In this document: piece by piece, positions 37,501 through 46,531 of the stretch
Position numbering within the stretch: the first letter of the stretch is position 1
Layout: each line of letters starts with the position of its first letter
NCBI GenBank assembly: GCA_040387735.1
Contig: JAZKDE010000027.1
Span: 1-64,000, forward strand
Length of the DNA: 64,000 nucleotides
From: Arcicella sp040387735
Lineage (GTDB): Bacteria; Bacteroidota; Bacteroidia; Cytophagales; Spirosomataceae
Direction: 5' to 3'
Notes under the pieces: model-generated
Database searches by the model: none
What the model was told of the DNA's origin: nothing
What the model saw: only the letters and a program-made list of their open reading frames with translations
Translations under genes and position numbers: made by a program

Positions 37501-38764
37501 TGAAGCTACTTCTTATATCTTGGAAATCAAAGATTTGAAGACTGAAAGTTACAGTATTGTTAAGGTTTTGCCCAAAGGAACATTAATTTTTGTTAGCGAT
37601 AATTTATTGGGTAGTACCAGTTATACATTTAGGATTAGAGCAGTAGCTACCAATGTAGAATCTGAATATTCGAGTGTACAAATTCAAACTCCGAAGGCAT
37701 TAGATACACCCAAAGTTACAGGAATTAGTACTTATGTTGATGCAATTAAAATATCTTGGAATGCCGTTCCTGATGCTGTTAATTACATCATTGAAAGAAA
37801 AAATATTGCTACAAATGCTTACGAACAAGTAACCAAAGTGGCTTCAACGGTTTTGGACTATCAAGATAAATCGCTGGTTGCAAACACTTTATACGATTAT
37901 CGGGTGAAAGCAATTGGAACATTTACAGAATCAGTTTTTGGTGAAGTGAGCGTGAAAACTTTGGATTTTTTGCAAGGTGGGGATATTGCTGTTACAATTA
38001 TTTATTATAATTCCTTAAAAATTGACTGGAAAGCAGTTCCAAATGCTACGTATTATATTTTAGAGCGTAAGGTTGGGCTTTTGGATTTTCGTAATTGGGG
38101 AACTTTTGAATCGGCAGTTCTATCATTTACTGATAAAGAATTACTGCCCAATACCGTTTATACTTATCGGGTGAAAGCACTCAGTGATAAAAGTGAATCT
38201 CCATTTGTGGTGGCCGATGGTAAAACGCCCGCAATGCTTTCAAATCCTGAATTGACGGTAATTGCTACGTCTTTTGATGCTACTAAAATTTCGTGGAAAC
38301 CTTTAGCTAATGCAACACAATATATTTTAGAAAGGAAGGCTTTAGAAACTGATAATTATAAAGAATTGGTAAAATTAGATGCTTCAAAAACGGAATATGC
38401 AGACACGCAATTGAAAGAGAAAACAACGTATTTCTATCGTTTAAAAGCCTACGGAGATAAAACGGAATCAGAGTTTGTACTTGGTAAGACTTTAACGGCA
38501 ACCATTTTGCAGACCGAAGATGAAATTTTGCAAGGATTTAATATTTTTCCAAATCCCTCGCATACTGAAGTGACGCTTAGATTTAAACAGGCAATGAGTG
38601 GTCGAATAAGTATTGTAGATTTGCGGGGAGTAGAATATTTTCAAGAAGAAATTCGTAAGTTAAATGAATTGATAATTCCTTTAACTACTTATCAGCGAGG
38701 AATTTACTTGATTAATTTTAAAAATGAAGAGGGAAGTTTTATTAAGAAATTAGTGGTGGAATAA
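34550..38764 (+). CDS. T9SS-secreted protein with two sialate-O-acetylesterase-like domains and Fn3 repeats
   Basis: A 1404-aa exported protein with a signal peptide (residues 1-19). Two homologous modules of about 465 residues follow, each with a beta-sandwich part and a SASA/SGNH-hydrolase part. The nucleophile motifs are SGQSN (residues 132-136) and NGQSN (597-601), the late Asp/His motifs GLHYTTDGY and GTHYTVDGY, and the central YRQGESEA and FWQGEAEA. Then come about four fibronectin type III repeats (residues about 965-1320) and a type A T9SS sorting domain (NIFPNPSHTEVTLRF to the end). It is predicted to be a surface or secreted carbohydrate deacetylase. Confidence 0.88.
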   Translation: MKKFNALFLILLVCTSIKGQRYFATTFDKLPQNYQLYPRNTQNEALVPISGKIEETGWDYFSVQIFRNKQQVGYQKALVIYTNSIGKFAFSSVKIKAEKAEYDFKIYAVRGKDSLNITNRENIVSGDVYVISGQSNATCFFQDTRTNEYCRTFGKTMGTSGISAGSPADTLWSLSNQDAYNQGVGYMGFEFQQVVVEKYGIPTCLINGGFHNSSMLQHATRNVNNPADLTTGYGRMLYRLQKAGIDQSIKAFIYRQGESEAYGEGSDWGGNFDIYYKNLKTDLPSIKQIYLFQIDIIGYTQLPQAPQIRDIQRREVDKYPDIQVVASVGTAGFDGLHYTTDGYKQNAQEFARLIGRDFYGSTDTDNINAPNIRKVYYSKKDKTEITLVFDQNQELSFTEQIRSFEMKNQFYLDGKNGVVSTNIASGNQVVLKLNNASSASLISYLPPFILNSSPDFPYINPYIINKRGLRALTFHEVKIDSYESNLPVPVVTFSKAPQSLQLYPRNAKNEALVTINGKVETTDYNALSLLVSRNNSNVKYYKTTLNYSNNSALFSFSYTIKAELANYNFKLYAIKGADSVLVTSRENVVAGDVFVINGQSNALSWGVTNTFPNYDYRNDFCRTFGKTQINNSFITTSDTTWAYSNVSKPFVGVWGIELQKNIVEKYGIPTCFLNEAVNGSAITEHTIRDASNPSNIANIYGRLLYRAKKAGLADNIKGFFFWQGEAEAFDKPLTWKDEFNKLYNFWKIDYPSVGKFYIFQINIVGAPIIEAGELRDFQRQIKKNYAKTEIVGSIGNSGYDGTHYTVDGYKKVANEVFRLVARDFYGASDTVQITSPNVQKIYYSTLAKDEITILFEDSQKMIWTADSSYKQDDGTLRKYLMKDYIYLNNATDKVLSGRAENNKIVLKTSGFAGNQSLTYLPPYFPMNYSVDLRGIFGGPFFKNERGMSAFSFYKQTISDPLNSPTLSAKVKTATSIELTWKEVNEATSYILEIKDLKTESYSIVKVLPKGTLIFVSDNLLGSTSYTFRIRAVATNVESEYSSVQIQTPKALDTPKVTGISTYVDAIKISWNAVPDAVNYIIERKNIATNAYEQVTKVASTVLDYQDKSLVANTLYDYRVKAIGTFTESVFGEVSVKTLDFLQGGDIAVTIIYYNSLKIDWKAVPNATYYILERKVGLLDFRNWGTFESAVLSFTDKELLPNTVYTYRVKALSDKSESPFVVADGKTPAMLSNPELTVIATSFDATKISWKPLANATQYILERKALETDNYKELVKLDASKTEYADTQLKEKTTYFYRLKAYGDKTESEFVLGKTLTATILQTEDEILQGFNIFPNPSHTEVTLRFKQAMSGRISIVDLRGVEYFQEEIRKLNELIIPLTTYQRGIYLINFKNEEGSFIKKLVVE

Positions 38765-38782
38765 GCCTTATTTTCTACTTAT

Positions 38783-38828
38783 TTCGTAACCCAAATTTTA
38801 GTTTCCAAACTGAATTTTGGGTTACGAA
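38783..38828. terminator. Bidirectional terminator-like hairpin
   Basis: TTCGTAACCCAAA pairs with TTTGGGTTACGAA, with a further inner stem of about 9 bp (ATTTTAGTTT against AAACTGAAT). It lies between the convergent T9SS-protein gene and truA and abuts the truA stop codon. Confidence 0.8.
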
Positions 38829-39560
38829 TTAGTAATTTACCTCCATCAAAAATAATCCTTGTGCAGGAACGGCTCTTCCCGCATTTTTTCTGTTTTTTGA
38901 AAGAACTATTTGTTCAAAATCTAAAATGGAAATTTTACCAGTTCCAACTTCCAAAAGTGTCCCCACAATGGCCCGTACCATTCCTCTTAAAAAGCGATTT
39001 GCTTTGATATGAAAGACTAATGAGTTATCCGACGTAATTTCCCAGCGAGCTTCTGAAATAGTGCAGTTAAAAGTAAAAACTTGCGTATTTACTTTGCTAA
39101 AACACTCAAAATCAATATGTTTAAAAAGGACTTGACAGGCTTGATTCATTTTGTCAATATCTAAATCACCACTAAATTCGTAAGCTAATCCTTGTTGAAA
39201 TGGGTTTTTCTTCCGTGAAATATGGTATTCGTATTTTCGTGAAGTGGCTTCAAATCGACAGTGATAATCATCGGCAACGGCATAAATTTGGCTGATTGAA
39301 ATATCAAAAGGTAAAATTCTATTCATTCTGAAAACTAAATTTTCAATGTCTAAATTTTCATTTTCTACTTCAAAATGAGCCATTTGTTGCATCGCATGAA
39401 CACCAGTATCCGTGCGACTACTCCCCGCAATTTCAGTTTTCTTTTTGAGTAAAGTACTAAGTGCTTTTTCTATTATTTCTTGAACCGTTACTGCATTATT
39501 TTGAATTTGCCAACCGCAGTAATTTGTACCCTTGTAGGCACATTCTATAAAATATCTCAT
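38829..39560 (-). CDS. truA: tRNA pseudouridine synthase A
   Basis: A 243-aa enzyme of normal length. The catalytic Asp lies in GSSRTDTGVHAMQQMAHF (residues about 46-63), the N-terminal CAYKGTNYCGWQIQ motif is present, and the C-terminal LFHIKANRFLRGMVRAIVGT motif is typical. It changes U38-U40 of the tRNA anticodon arm to pseudouridine. It stands alone on the minus strand, about 255 bp downstream of the YebC-family gene. Confidence 0.97.
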   Translation of the reverse strand: MRYFIECAYKGTNYCGWQIQNNAVTVQEIIEKALSTLLKKKTEIAGSSRTDTGVHAMQQMAHFEVENENLDIENLVFRMNRILPFDISISQIYAVADDYHCRFEATSRKYEYHISRKKNPFQQGLAYEFSGDLDIDKMNQACQVLFKHIDFECFSKVNTQVFTFNCTISEARWEITSDNSLVFHIKANRFLRGMVRAIVGTLLEVGTGKISILDFEQIVLSKNRKNAGRAVPAQGLFLMEVNY

Positions 39561-39708
39561 TTGATAATGATGAATAATATCTTTTTACATACTAAAAATG
39601 GTAATCTGCAACAAATAGTTAACATTTGTCAAGATTTTTGCTATTTTTGTGAATGATAACTTATCTTTCTTAGATTAGTAATCAAATAATAGCAAGAAGC
39701 AATATAGC

Positions 39709-39738
39709 AAAAAAGCCAGATTTTTATCTGGCTTTTTT
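39709..39738. terminator. Bidirectional terminator
   Basis: A 13-bp stem AAAAAAGCCAGAT/ATCTGGCTTTTTT with a 4-nt T loop and A/T runs on both sides. It lies 78 bp after the YebC-family stop, on the minus strand, and is its probable terminator. Confidence 0.88.
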
Positions 39739-39815
39739 CTTTTTGTAACCATGTAACTAAGGCAGAAAATAGTATTTGCTTTTTATATTATTTACACGGT
39801 TAAAATTTGGTTGAT

Positions 39816-40532
39816 TTATTTCATATTATGATAAACGTTCTGAACGTCATCGTCTTCCTCTAAACGCTCGATGAGTTTTTCGACATCAGCTATTTGTTCT
39901 TCGGTTAATTCTTTTGTGTCATTTGGAATGCGTTCAAAATCAGCACCTTGTAATTCAAACCCTTTTTCTTCCAACACTTTCTGAAGCGAGCCATAAGCGG
40001 TAAATTCACCGTAAATATTGATTTGATTACTCTCTAAATCCAAGAAAACTTCATCTGCACCGAAGTCAATCAATTCAAATTCTAATTCTTCAACGTCTAA
40101 ATCAGCCGTTTTCGCAATTTTAAAAACACACTTACGGTCAAAGATAAAATCCAACATTCCAGTTGTACCAATTGTACCACCACATTTAGTGAAGTGACTT
40201 CTAATATTGGCAATACTACGGTTGGTATTATCGGTGGTACATTCAACTAAAAGTGCAATTCCATGAGCAGCGTATCCTTCGTAAACGATTTCTTTATAAT
40301 CCTCTTGGTCTTTAGAAGAAGCCTTTTTAATAGCACGTTCAACGTTATCTTTGGGCATATTGACTGCTTTCGCATTCTGAATAATTGCTCTCAAACGTGA
40401 ATTTGAACTCGGATCTGGTCCTCCTGATTTTACTGCAATGACAATATCTTTACCAATTTTGGTAAATGTCTTTGCCATTTGTCCCCATCTTTTAAATTTT
40501 CTTGCTTTTCTAAATTCAAATGCTCTTCCCAT
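39816..40532 (-). CDS. YebC/PmpR family protein
   Basis: A 238-aa protein with the three-domain YebC fold: N-terminal GRAFEFRKARKFKRWGQMAKTFTKIGKDI, then NSRLRAIIQNAKAVNMPKDN, VYEGYAAHGIALLVECTTDN and a C-terminal half rich in acidic residues. YebC proteins were first described as transcription regulators, and newer work links some to translation of proline-rich stretches. It has its own promoter side and terminator. The family call is certain, the role in this organism less so. Confidence 0.95.
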   Translation of the reverse strand: MGRAFEFRKARKFKRWGQMAKTFTKIGKDIVIAVKSGGPDPSSNSRLRAIIQNAKAVNMPKDNVERAIKKASSKDQEDYKEIVYEGYAAHGIALLVECTTDNTNRSIANIRSHFTKCGGTIGTTGMLDFIFDRKCVFKIAKTADLDVEELEFELIDFGADEVFLDLESNQINIYGEFTAYGSLQKVLEEKGFELQGADFERIPNDTKELTEEQIADVEKLIERLEEDDDVQNVYHNMK

Positions 40533-40752
40533 TGCTTGGTTATTCTTTATTGGTTATCTGATATGAGTAGAAATGTATTAATTTTCTAATAATCAGCAAC
40601 TTGAATGTTGTTTGTACTTGTTTTTTGTGATAATTAAGATTGTGTTTTAAATCTTAGAATATTTTTTCGTAAAATCAGATTATAAATCCCTGAACATACA
40701 CTCCCACAAAGTTATAGATTAATACTTTTTTACGCAAAGTGTGTATCAACAA

Positions 40753-40778
40753 AAAAGCCCACAATACTGTGAGCTTTT
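40753..40778 (-). terminator. Terminator after the NTF2-like gene
   Basis: An 11-bp stem (AAAAGCCCACA against TGTGAGCTTTT) with a 4-nt loop. On the minus strand the one mismatch becomes a G-U pair and a T run follows, so it serves the gene starting at 41353. The 40533-40752 stretch shows nothing else. Confidence 0.7.
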
Positions 40779-40810
40779 AAATATATTCTTATAAATGACC
40801 AAATGCTTGT

Positions 40811-41353
40811 CTATTTCCAACCATCATCCGATTTTGGTTTTACGTTAGCGGTTGATTTTTTTGGAGCGGCTTTAGCGGGTGCTGTTGCGACGGTTGGTGA
40901 AGACATTCCCATGCCTTTTACCTGAGCGTCTAAATCGGCACGACTAAATACACGACTTACAATTCTCCATTCGTTACCGAATTTTAACATACTTAATAAG
41001 TCTATATATTTGAAATCGCCAAATTGCAATTCTACGGTTGCTAAAGCTGAAACTCCAATATAAGAGTATGCCACTAATTTTGTAGAGCCTCCTTTGGTCT
41101 GAATACCACCTGCGGGCATTGATGCCACAAATTTAGCTACTGGAATATCCTGAATTGCTCCTGCTGCACTGACAGTTCTGAGTATTGCAGTTGGGTGAAA
41201 TGCTTGGTTTAATAGAGCGGCATCACCTTTGAGTACTCCATTGAGATAATTATTAACACATAGTTTTACGGCTTCATCTTCCGACTGTGCTTTGGCAGTC
41301 ATCATACTTGCCGAAATAAAAAACAAAAAGAGGATAATTCTGGAAATCTTCAT
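40811..41353 (-). CDS. Exported NTF2-like (putative lumazine-binding type) protein
   Basis: A 180-aa protein with a signal peptide (MKISRIILFLFFISASMMTAKAQ). The mature part (residues about 24-145) has the cone-like NTF2 fold pattern: AVKLCVNNYLNGVLKGDAAL, then LLNQAFHPTAILR, and FGNEWRIVSRVFSRAD. The C-terminal 35 residues are Ala/Lys/Pro-rich and probably disordered. NTF2-like proteins include enzymes and binding proteins; I cannot tell which one this is. It lies alone, with a terminator. Confidence 0.8.
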   Translation of the reverse strand: MKISRIILFLFFISASMMTAKAQSEDEAVKLCVNNYLNGVLKGDAALLNQAFHPTAILRTVSAAGAIQDIPVAKFVASMPAGGIQTKGGSTKLVAYSYIGVSALATVELQFGDFKYIDLLSMLKFGNEWRIVSRVFSRADLDAQVKGMGMSSPTVATAPAKAAPKKSTANVKPKSDDGWK

Positions 41354-41499
41354 GGCTGATTGTTTTTAGGTTTTATGCCTAAAATTAGTATTTTTTTGTG
41401 GTTTAACGATTTATTGTAAATTTTATTATTGAAATAATTGTGAATTAGTGAGTTGTGATTTAAAGGTAGTTTAACAATTATTCACAACTTATAACTAAA

Positions 41500-42732
41500 T
41501 CATTCTCCTTCTAATTCTTCAGGCAGACCTTCTCCGCTCATAAAATACCATGCTTTATCAGGATATAAAATTGATTGAGCTACTTTAATTCGTCCGAGAG
41601 CATGATTGGCAACGTTTTGAAGAATAATTATCGAAGAATTATCACGATTGTTGTGCATATAATAATTCTTGAAACCGTGCCACCAACCCGTGTGGAATGT
41701 CAACCAAGAACCGTCGTCTAAAATTTGTAGTCGCCAGCCAAAACCATAATTTTTAGTTATCATATTTCTGAAATTATGGGCGGGTCTGAAAGCTTCATTC
41801 AAAGTACTCATTTTGACTAATTTCTCCGAATTCAATGCCATATCCCATTTAAACAAGTCTTCCACGGTTGAATAAACACCTTTATCACCCGTTGCACCGT
41901 CTAAATGGTCGAATGGAACTTGCCAATAACCTCTTCGCCGTGGCGTATAACCCGTGGCTGCACTGGCAATTAAATCTAATTTTGTGGGGTCATAAATGAA
42001 ACTCCGAGACATTCCTGCGGGTGCAAAAAGGTTCTTTTGGGCGTATTCTCTAAAGCTCATTCCCGATAATTTTTCAACGATATAAGCCAATAAAACATAA
42101 TTGGAGTTATTATAATTGAAACGGGTATTTGGGTTATAATTGATGCCAGGTTTGTATTGAGCAAATAAATTTACAACTTGCTCATTTGTCATCGGAAAGT
42201 GCTTATTTACCACTCTATCCAAGCAATAAACATAATTTGGAATTCCTGAACAATGCGTCAATAAACTTCTAATTGTGATTGATGTATCGTAAGGAAAACT
42301 TGGAATATGCTTGTAAACGGGGTCGTCGTAATTGATTAAACCTTTTTCGTGTAATTGCATAATAGCAACCGCCGTAAACTGTTTCGAGACAGAAGCTAAT
42401 TGAAATTGCGTTTGTGTCGTATTCGTATCTTTCTTTGAAAAACTCGAATATCCAAAGGCATTTTTATAAATGATTTTGCCGTATTGAGAAACCAAAACTG
42501 CTCCGTTGAAACCATTAAGTTTATGTAATTTCTTGAAAAATGTGTCTAATTTAATGGCTTTCCTATTGGCAACTTTTGCGTCGTAAAGTCTCGAAATGCT
42601 ATCATTATGATTCGCAATATTCGTGGAAGGTTCTTCAGAAAGTTGTCGAGGTTGGTGTGAGCAAGCGACTACACCCAAGCCGAAAAAGAAGCTAAAGGAT
42701 AAAATGTATTTGGTAATTTTCAAAAGTATCAC
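41500..42732 (-). CDS. Serine hydrolase of the beta-lactamase (class C / AmpH) family, lipoprotein
   Basis: A 410-aa protein with an N-terminal membrane-targeting signal and lipobox-like GVVACSH (Cys near residue 24). The catalytic SxxK motif is in FQLASVSKQFTAVAIMQL, the YxN motif in FNYNNSNYVLLAYIVEKLSG, and the third motif is HTGWWHG. Family members are D-aminopeptidases, esterases or penicillin-binding-like hydrolases; true antibiotic hydrolysis is not implied. It sits divergently from corA. The 41354-41499 gap holds an imperfect inverted repeat of TTGTGAATTA-like words. Confidence 0.88.
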   Translation of the reverse strand: MILLKITKYILSFSFFFGLGVVACSHQPRQLSEEPSTNIANHNDSISRLYDAKVANRKAIKLDTFFKKLHKLNGFNGAVLVSQYGKIIYKNAFGYSSFSKKDTNTTQTQFQLASVSKQFTAVAIMQLHEKGLINYDDPVYKHIPSFPYDTSITIRSLLTHCSGIPNYVYCLDRVVNKHFPMTNEQVVNLFAQYKPGINYNPNTRFNYNNSNYVLLAYIVEKLSGMSFREYAQKNLFAPAGMSRSFIYDPTKLDLIASAATGYTPRRRGYWQVPFDHLDGATGDKGVYSTVEDLFKWDMALNSEKLVKMSTLNEAFRPAHNFRNMITKNYGFGWRLQILDDGSWLTFHTGWWHGFKNYYMHNNRDNSSIIILQNVANHALGRIKVAQSILYPDKAWYFMSGEGLPEELEGE

Positions 42733-42853
42733 GTTTTTATTTTAAGGATTATGAGTACTCAAAGTGGTTGTCTTTATAACGCTAATTTAAGGCATGAATT
42801 TGATTTATGCCAATCTGTTTTTAATTTTAGCTACATACTTTCACAATCAAAAA

Positions 42854-43924
42854 ATGTCAAAACGCTATAAAATACAAAATACCAATCTCGGTACGTCACC
42901 TGGTACGCTCACTTATGTGGGTGAAGAAGTAGATTTTGAAACCAAAGTTTATTGGACTGAGTATAACGCTGAATTTTATAAAACGTATAATTTTCCTAAG
43001 CTATCCGATTTTAATCTCGAATTAGCTTCTGACCGTACTTATTGGCTAAATATTGATGGTATTCACGAAGCTAAAGTGATTGAAACGGTTGGGAAGATAT
43101 TTGATTTACATCCGCTGGTGATGGAAGATATTTTGAATACGCAGCAAAAACCCAAATTTGAATATTACGATGATGAGCAGCTTTTCGTAACCTTCAAAAT
43201 GATTGAATTTAATCCTTACACCCGAGAAATAGAAGTTGAACACCTAAGTTTTATTTTGGGAGAAGGTTTTGTGATTTCTTTTCAAGAAGAGAGAACCCGA
43301 GATATTTTTGACCCGATTATTCAACGGTTGAAAACTTCGGCGGGTAAAACCCGTAAGAATGGAGCGGATTATTTATTGTACGCTTTGATTGATTTAGTGG
43401 TTGATAATTATTTTGTGGTCTTAGAGAAAGTTGCCGAAAATATGGAATTACTCGAGGAGGATGTTATGAAAAGTGCCAAACAAAAATCGCTGACTGAACT
43501 CTACGGAATTAAACGAGAATTGACTTTGATGCGAAAAGTGGTTTTCCCACTCCGTGAAATGCTTTTTAATCTTATCCGTGAGGAAGCTCCGCTTATTACG
43601 CCCAATACTGCTTTATACCTTCGAGATGTACACGACCACGTTACGCAAGTGTTGGAAACGGTTGATTCCTACCGAGAATTAGTCGCTTCATTGATGGATT
43701 TATACCTTTCTCAAGCCAGTAATCGGATGAATAATGTGATGAAAGTGTTGACGGTAATTTCAGTAATTTTTATGCCTCTGACATTTGTGGCGGGTATTTA
43801 CGGAATGAATTTCGATAATATGCCCGAACTTCACTGGCGATACGGTTATTATTCTGTCTGGGGATTTATGATTATACTGGTCGTTACGATGTTGATTTAT
43901 TTTAGGAAAAAGGATTGGTTGTGA
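42854..43924 (+). CDS. corA: Magnesium/cobalt transporter CorA
   Basis: The protein is 356 aa from the ATG at 42854 (MSKRYKIQNTNLGTSPG); the frame opens 20 codons earlier. The large cytoplasmic N-terminal domain is followed by a long stalk helix (EKVAENMELLEEDVM onward) and two C-terminal membrane helices. The selectivity loop is YGMNFDNMPEL, with the GMN motif at the end of the first helix. It forms a pentameric Mg2+ channel gated by intracellular Mg2+. It complements MgtE at 15 kb. The downstream phosphatase begins 64 bp later. Confidence 0.96.
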   Translation: MSKRYKIQNTNLGTSPGTLTYVGEEVDFETKVYWTEYNAEFYKTYNFPKLSDFNLELASDRTYWLNIDGIHEAKVIETVGKIFDLHPLVMEDILNTQQKPKFEYYDDEQLFVTFKMIEFNPYTREIEVEHLSFILGEGFVISFQEERTRDIFDPIIQRLKTSAGKTRKNGADYLLYALIDLVVDNYFVVLEKVAENMELLEEDVMKSAKQKSLTELYGIKRELTLMRKVVFPLREMLFNLIREEAPLITPNTALYLRDVHDHVTQVLETVDSYRELVASLMDLYLSQASNRMNNVMKVLTVISVIFMPLTFVAGIYGMNFDNMPELHWRYGYYSVWGFMIILVVTMLIYFRKKDWL

Positions 43925-43988
43925 TGATAAGTAATTGATTTTAAGTAAGACAAATGTGTTGACTGAGTTGCTAATCTAAATTAATATC

Positions 43989-45536
43989 ATGAAAAGTGAA
44001 AATCTTAAAGTACGAATAGCCGTAATCTTTTTGGGCTTGTTTTCTTTAAATCTATTTGTGGGAAATATTTTAGCGAATAATCCTCCCATTAATTTAGTCC
44101 GACAACCGTATTTGCAATCGGTAACTCAACATAGTATAATCATCCGTTGGCGAACCGATATTCCGACGGATACTAAAGTTAGTTACGGACAAACAATTGC
44201 TTACGGAAATACAATTTCTAATGCTAATTTAGCAACTGAGCATGAAGTTTTGATTTCTACATTACAGCATTCTACCAAATATTTCTATAAAATTGGAACT
44301 ACTACCCAGGATTTGCAGGGAGATGCTAATAATTATTTTTCGACTTCAAAACCCGCTAATGCTCCTCAAAATAGCTTTAGTGTATGGGTTACGGGGGATT
44401 TTGGCGTAGGAAATGCCAATCAAATTAGTGTTAAGGATTCCTACAAAAACTACGTAGGAACTACTCCTGCTGATTTTTGGATTTGGCTTGGTGATAATGC
44501 TTACGGTTCGGGTTCTGATTTGGAATATACCACTAATACTTTTAATCAATACCCTGAGATTCTTAAAAATACCCCTTTTTATCCTTCTATTGGAAATCAT
44601 GATTATGGAAATGTAAACTATTTATCCCCCGAAGCTTTAAGTTCTAATTTCCCGTATTTCAATCAATTTTCGCTTCCTTCTAACGCCGAAGCTGGCGGTG
44701 TTCCGTCTGGCACCGAAAAATACTATTCATATAATTACGGTGATGTTCATTTTATTGTTTTAGATAGTTTTGGGTCATACAATGTCAGTACGAGTCCAAT
44801 GTATTTGTGGCTAAAAAGTGACCTCGAAGCAAATTTGCAAAAGTGGACAATTTGTTATTTTCATCACCCCCCTTATACGAAAGGAACGCACAATAGCGAT
44901 TTAGAAATTGAATCATTTAGTATGAGGCAAAACATCATTCCTTTACTTGAATCCAAGAATGTAGATTTAGTTTTATCGGGGCATAGTCATGTATATGAAC
45001 GTACTTTTTTAATCAATGGACATTATGATGTGGCCAATACTTTCACGAATGCCATGAAAAAGGATGCTTCGGGTGGAAATATGAGTCCATATTATTCAAA
45101 AAATACCAGTGTGAGTAGTACGGTTTATGCCGTTTGTGGCAATTCTGGGCAGGGTGGAGTAGTTGCTACGGCTTCATCTTGGCCTCATCAAGCCATGTTT
45201 TCTTATGATAAAACACTTTTTGGTTCGATGATTTTGAATATTCAGAAAGATACGCTTTCGGCCAAATTTCTTACTTCTACAGGAGTTATTTCTGATAGTT
45301 TCAAAATTGTGAAAAACAATAACTGCTCATGCCTAAATATGGCCGAAACACAAGCCTCAGGTTTATGGAATCAAACATCATCTTGGCTTTGCGGAGTTGT
45401 GCCAACGGCTCTCACCAATGTATTCATTCAACCACAACACGTCATTACGGTTCCTTATCATTCAACGGCAGAAGCTAAAAAAATATTCATGAATGGGCAA
45501 TTAATCAATCAAGGACTGGTAAAGTTAGGATTTTGA
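43989..45536 (+). CDS. Purple-acid-phosphatase-like metallophosphoesterase, exported
   Basis: A 515-aa protein with a signal peptide (residues about 1-29, ending ILAN). The N-terminal Fn3-like purple-acid-phosphatase domain (residues about 34-125: VRQPYLQSVTQHSIIIRW) is followed by a metallophosphatase domain with the metal motifs GDFG, GDNAYG, GNHDYG, HHPPY and GHSHVYERT (residues about 135-430). The C-terminal 80 residues have paired cysteines (NNCSCLN, WLCGV). It is a dinuclear-metal phosphomonoesterase acting outside the cytoplasm, perhaps for phosphate scavenging. The 45537-45988 gap is AT-rich and shows no gene. Confidence 0.9.
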   Translation: MKSENLKVRIAVIFLGLFSLNLFVGNILANNPPINLVRQPYLQSVTQHSIIIRWRTDIPTDTKVSYGQTIAYGNTISNANLATEHEVLISTLQHSTKYFYKIGTTTQDLQGDANNYFSTSKPANAPQNSFSVWVTGDFGVGNANQISVKDSYKNYVGTTPADFWIWLGDNAYGSGSDLEYTTNTFNQYPEILKNTPFYPSIGNHDYGNVNYLSPEALSSNFPYFNQFSLPSNAEAGGVPSGTEKYYSYNYGDVHFIVLDSFGSYNVSTSPMYLWLKSDLEANLQKWTICYFHHPPYTKGTHNSDLEIESFSMRQNIIPLLESKNVDLVLSGHSHVYERTFLINGHYDVANTFTNAMKKDASGGNMSPYYSKNTSVSSTVYAVCGNSGQGGVVATASSWPHQAMFSYDKTLFGSMILNIQKDTLSAKFLTSTGVISDSFKIVKNNNCSCLNMAETQASGLWNQTSSWLCGVVPTALTNVFIQPQHVITVPYHSTAEAKKIFMNGQLINQGLVKLGF

Positions 45537-45988
45537 GTAAAATACTTTTTTTAGGTTTATGACCTTATTTTAAAACTTGATTTTTAGAAAAAGATATACT
45601 TTTAGCATTATTGACTATTTAATGAAACCTGTTTTTAGTATTTTTTACTTTTCTATAATTTATTGACATCAAAATTTAACCGAACACTTGGAATAATGCA
45701 ATAAAAAAACTTTATATTTCAATAAAATATTTTTTTAACCAAAGTCAGTTTGAAAAATAGGTAGTTTTAGATTAAAAATTGTAAAACTGCTTATATCTGC
45801 CTTCAAATTCAGAATTCAAAATAAAAAAGTTACTGTTATTCTGAATAATACCATCAAATTTCAACTTTTTATGTTTTTACCCTAAAAGGGTAAGTGCTTG
45901 ATTCTTAATAACTTTTGTGCAATTTTTGCGTATCTATTATGTGAAAACAGAAAGATTCTGAAACAAAATCACAAGAGCATCTAAGAAA
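45537..45988. other. Gene-free AT-rich gap
   Basis: About 450 bp with no ORF and no strong hairpin. I see only poly-A/T tracts; the promoter of the DUF3592 gene is probably near its 3' end but cannot be fixed. Confidence 0.6.
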
Positions 45989-46456
45989 ATGGTTAATATA
46001 CTCAATTCAATATTTTTAATCTCGGGTAAGCATGGCGTTTACACGGGAGTTCCGCCAAGTGTAATGGCTGGTTTTGTTGTCGTATCGACAATCTTATTAG
46101 TATTAGGCGTTTTTCTTTTCCAGAAGCGTCGTGCTTGGTATCAACATTCACAGCTTACGCAGGGCGAAATTGTGGAAGTTAGTAAACGTTACGACCGTAG
46201 CGATAGACGTGGACAACACCCTATATTTTTTCCAGTAGTTTCATTCATCGTGAATGGAAGACAATTTAAAATTGAAGCCGATAAAGGAATGTCAATGTTG
46301 AGTCAAATTGGACAAACAATGCAGGTTCGTTATAATCCTGAAAATCCTTATGAATCAGCATTGGGAGAAAGTAGCATTCCGGGAATTAAGCCATCAGTAT
46401 TCTTTGCCTTAGGTGTAGGTCTATTGGCAGCGAGTTTAATATTGATGCTCAAATAA
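45989..46456 (+). CDS. DUF3592 membrane protein
   Basis: A 155-aa protein with two membrane helices (residues about 23-44 and 132-152) that flank a soluble loop. The loop matches DUF3592: WYQHSQLTQGEIVEV, then FFPVVSFIVNGRQFKIEADKG and MQVRYNPENPYESAL. The function is unknown. It ends at a strong terminator shared with the convergent DeoR gene. Confidence 0.85.
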   Translation: MVNILNSIFLISGKHGVYTGVPPSVMAGFVVVSTILLVLGVFLFQKRRAWYQHSQLTQGEIVEVSKRYDRSDRRGQHPIFFPVVSFIVNGRQFKIEADKGMSMLSQIGQTMQVRYNPENPYESALGESSIPGIKPSVFFALGVGLLAASLILMLK

Positions 46457-46480
46457 AAGAATATCCAAAAACAATCATAT

Positions 46481-46512
46481 AAAAAAAGCGTAAATTATTT
46501 TACGCTTTTTTT
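46481..46512. terminator. Bidirectional terminator
   Basis: A perfect 14-bp stem AAAAAAAGCGTAAA/TTTACGCTTTTTTT with a 4-nt loop lies between the DUF3592 and DeoR-family genes. Confidence 0.9.
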
Positions 46513-46531
46513 TGTGCAATAATTTGCAATG

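Noticed and set aside
41500..42732. Antibiotic-resistance beta-lactamase
   Set aside because: Motifs fit the wide serine-hydrolase family, and the lipoprotein form and context give no support for resistance.
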